Shown here: one piece after another, positions 62,899 through 64,000 of the stretch
Numbering within the stretch: position 1 is the first letter of the stretch
How the letters are laid out: each line of letters starts with the position of its first letter
Origin: Paenarthrobacter sp. PH39-S1
GTDB taxonomy: Bacteria; Actinomycetota; Actinomycetes; Actinomycetales; Micrococcaceae
DNA: 64,000 bases
NCBI RefSeq assembly: GCF_030063245.1
Contig: NZ_JASISR010000003.1
Location: 172,255 to 236,254, forward strand
Direction of reading: 5' to 3'
Notes under the pieces: model-generated
What the model saw: only the letters and a program-made list of their open reading frames with translations
What the model was told of the DNA's origin: nothing
Database searches by the model: none
Made by a program: the position numbers and the translations under genes

Positions 62899-63258
62899 AT
62901 GAGAGCACACAGAGCGATTGCGCAAATGGCTACAGCGGAGCGACCCCGCGAAAGGCTCCGGCGTGTGGGTGTGCGCAGGCTTCGCGCCGCGGAGCTGCTG
63001 GCCGTGATCATCGGGTCCGGACTGCCGGGCTGCAGCAGCCTGGAACTGGCCGCCCGGATCCTGAAAAAGACCTCGGGAGCCGCGGCCCTCACCGAGGTCA
63101 CCGTGGAGCAGCTCCTGGAGGTGGATGGCGTAGGGCCGGCGCTTGCCATGCGGATAGTAGCAGGCTGTGAACTCACCCGGAGGGCACTTTCCCGAGGCCG
63201 ACAAGACTGGCCGCGGCCCAATCCCCTGCCCGCTGCAATGGACCCCTACGGTAGCTGA
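62899..63258 (+). CDS. RadC N-terminal (UPF0758) helix-hairpin-helix domain alone
   Basis: A 119-residue protein that matches the N-terminal half of RadC: ERPRERLRRVGVRRLRAAELLAVIIGSGLPGCSSLELAARIL, then VEQLLEVDGVGPALAMRIVAGCELTRRAL, a helix-hairpin-helix. The C-terminal MPN/JAB metalloprotease-like domain with its HxHPSGD motif, present in full-length RadC (about 230 residues), is absent and is not found in other frames downstream. Either a domain-loss form or a remnant; the ATG has GGAG five bases upstream, so it may be expressed. Confidence 0.75.
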   Translation: MRAHRAIAQMATAERPRERLRRVGVRRLRAAELLAVIIGSGLPGCSSLELAARILKKTSGAAALTEVTVEQLLEVDGVGPALAMRIVAGCELTRRALSRGRQDWPRPNPLPAAMDPYGS

Positions 63259-63525
63259 GCGGCCACCGGTATTTCTTTCTGTGGGTGGTCGTCGCGGAGG
63301 TCACCAGCGGCCGCGTGGAGGCCTTCCGGCGTAACTCCTTCGGCAACTGAGCGAAGTCCGGCACTTCATGCTGTGAGCTGTAGACCACCACCGCGGGCGA
63401 GCGGAGACTTGGGCGCCACCCTCTTTTGCCGTCATAGGTGGTCCATCAGTTTCGCCGGCGACCCCGGGCGGGAAACCGGGAAACCGGGAAACCGGCAACA
63501 GGGAAATAAGTTAGCCCCGCTCAAG
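63259..63525. other. Intergenic region before the DUF222-type gene
   Basis: About 270 bases. A triplicated GGGAAACC is at 63470-63494. A minus-strand frame (63173-63391, with VVVYSSQHEVPDFAQLPKELRRKA) has somewhat protein-like composition but matches nothing I know and overlaps the RadC-like gene. An AT-rich patch at 63540-63590 may be a promoter. Confidence 0.4.
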
Positions 63526-64000
63526 ATGTTATCCCCAACTCAAAATAAGTACTATTATTCTCCTCCGTCAGCGCGTAGTATAGTATACCTGTTCGATACA
63601 TCGAGTTCCGGTTCCGCAGGGTCCGCACACAACGCGGCCGGCACACCCCCGGCTTCGACCCTCGGTGCTGCCCACTCGGGCGCCCGAACTGCCGCCGGTC
63701 TTGCTGCCGGTCCTGTCACTGCCGGTCCTGTCACTGCCGGTCCTGTCACTGCCGGTCCTGTCACTGCCGGTCCTGTCACTGCCGGTCCTGTCACTGCCGG
63801 TCCTGTCACTGCCGGTCCTGTCACTGCCGGTCCTGTCACTGCCGGTCCTGTCACTGCCGGTCCTGTTGCTGCCGGTCCTGTTGTTGCTGGTCGGGTTGGG
63901 ATGATTGCGGGGTGGATCACTGTTTTGGCGGGGATGGATCCCGAGGACGGGGATGACGGGGAGCGGATTGGGTTGCTGCGGGTGATGGAGGACCTCAAAT
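63526..64000 (+). CDS. N-terminus of a DUF222/HNH endonuclease-type protein (cut by window edge)
   Basis: In plus frame 1 an open frame runs from an ATG at 63526 to the window end. It reads LFDTSSSGSAGSAHNAAG, then ten AGPVT units plus three variants, then MIAGWITVLAGMDPEDGDDGERIGLLRVMEDLK, whose RIGLLRVMEDLK end fits the start of DUF222 in the 13E12-type HNH proteins abundant in Arthrobacter. The true start is uncertain: ATG 63526 lacks a ribosome site and ATG 63901, after the repeats, is possible. These proteins often carry long low-complexity N-termini and are multicopy in Micrococcaceae genomes. Confidence 0.55.
   Translation, partial: MLSPTQNKYYYSPPSARSIVYLFDTSSSGSAGSAHNAAGTPPASTLGAAHSGARTAAGLAAGPVTAGPVTAGPVTAGPVTAGPVTAGPVTAGPVTAGPVTAGPVTAGPVTAGPVAAGPVVAGRVGMIAGWITVLAGMDPEDGDDGERIGLLRVMEDLK
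63706..63900. repeat. 15-bp tandem repeat, ten perfect and three variant copies
   Basis: GCCGGTCCTGTCACT is repeated ten times without change from 63706 to 63855, followed by three variants (AGPVA, AGPVV, AGRVG). All three frames on both strands are open through it, which explains several spurious reading frames. Perfect identity suggests recent or ongoing slippage. Confidence 0.95.

Noticed and set aside
63173..63391. Minus-strand frame with VVVYSSQHEVPDFAQLPKELRRKA
   Set aside because: Composition is slightly protein-like, but it overlaps the RadC-like gene, has no ribosome site and matches nothing I recognise.
63555..63998. Minus-strand 147-residue TGPAV-repeat frame at the right edge
   Set aside because: The 15-bp repeat leaves all frames open; the plus frame continues into a DUF222-like sequence, the minus frame into nothing recognisable.

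Overview
The window comes from a high-GC Gram-positive chromosome. Its content (GlxR-type cAMP regulator, MarP-type CvpA/serine protease, DUF3073, septum-formation-domain protein, HspR/HAIR-type box at clpB, sugar ABC cluster without its own ATPase) points to an actinobacterium of the Micrococcales, most likely Micrococcaceae (Arthrobacter in the broad sense). That placement is inference from gene content and codon use; no rRNA gene is present.

Layout. 1-5.7 kb: catabolic cluster for a small organic acid or diol (racemase/decarboxylase-like end, class III CoA-transferase, decayed enoyl-CoA hydratase, zinc alcohol dehydrogenase, 3-hydroxyisobutyrate dehydrogenase-like enzyme, MHS-type transporter). 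5.7-13.3 kb: family A DNA polymerase, CoA-type Nudix hydrolase, endonuclease III, a repeat-containing membrane protein, acetyl-CoA synthetase. 13.4-22.1 kb: galactoside island with Tat-type binding lipoprotein, two permeases, GH42 beta-galactosidase, DeoR regulator and GH36 alpha-galactosidase, preceded by a good sigma70 promoter and a perfect CRP/GlxR box. 22.1-30.2 kb: aroQ, marP, glxR, Nudix/RidA/DUF4177 operon, class A penicillin-binding protein, metallophosphoesterase, tRNA-Pro(CGG). 30.3-32.3 kb: a secreted protein made of six 11-residue copies, divergent from an XRE-TPR regulator. 32.3-39.4 kb: purine genes purC, purD, purF, purM with asparaginase, an SCP-like protein and a small membrane protein between them. 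39.5-47.9 kb: VOC protein, DUF3073, septum-formation-domain protein, ClpB, HAD phosphatase, a DUF4031-HD fusion, a diaminopropionate ammonia-lyase-like enzyme. 47.9-50.9 kb: a decayed patch with resolvase remnant, truncated immunity-type protein, RibD-C/DHFR-like protein, tandem repeats and a frameshifted pentapeptide-repeat gene. 51-62.8 kb: sialidase, PspA with a membrane partner, adenine/adenosine deaminase, APC permease, HutD, PrmC-like methyltransferase, DEAD-box helicase, AsnC remnant, TrmB. 62.9-64 kb: RadC N-terminal domain alone and the start of a DUF222/HNH-type protein with pentapeptide tandem repeats.

Three things stand out. (1) The secreted 6x11-residue repeat protein beside a divergent XRE-TPR regulator has the architecture of a peptide pheromone precursor plus RRNPP-like receptor, which to my knowledge is not an established system in this group. 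(2) Two intergenic hairpins 22 kb apart share the same plan (28-bp stem, 10-nt loop, conserved ends, divergent middle), suggesting an interspersed palindromic repeat family. (3) The window is rich in minisatellites (15-, 16-, 18-, 26- and 33-bp units), several inside genes and one in the leader of the alpha-galactosidase gene.
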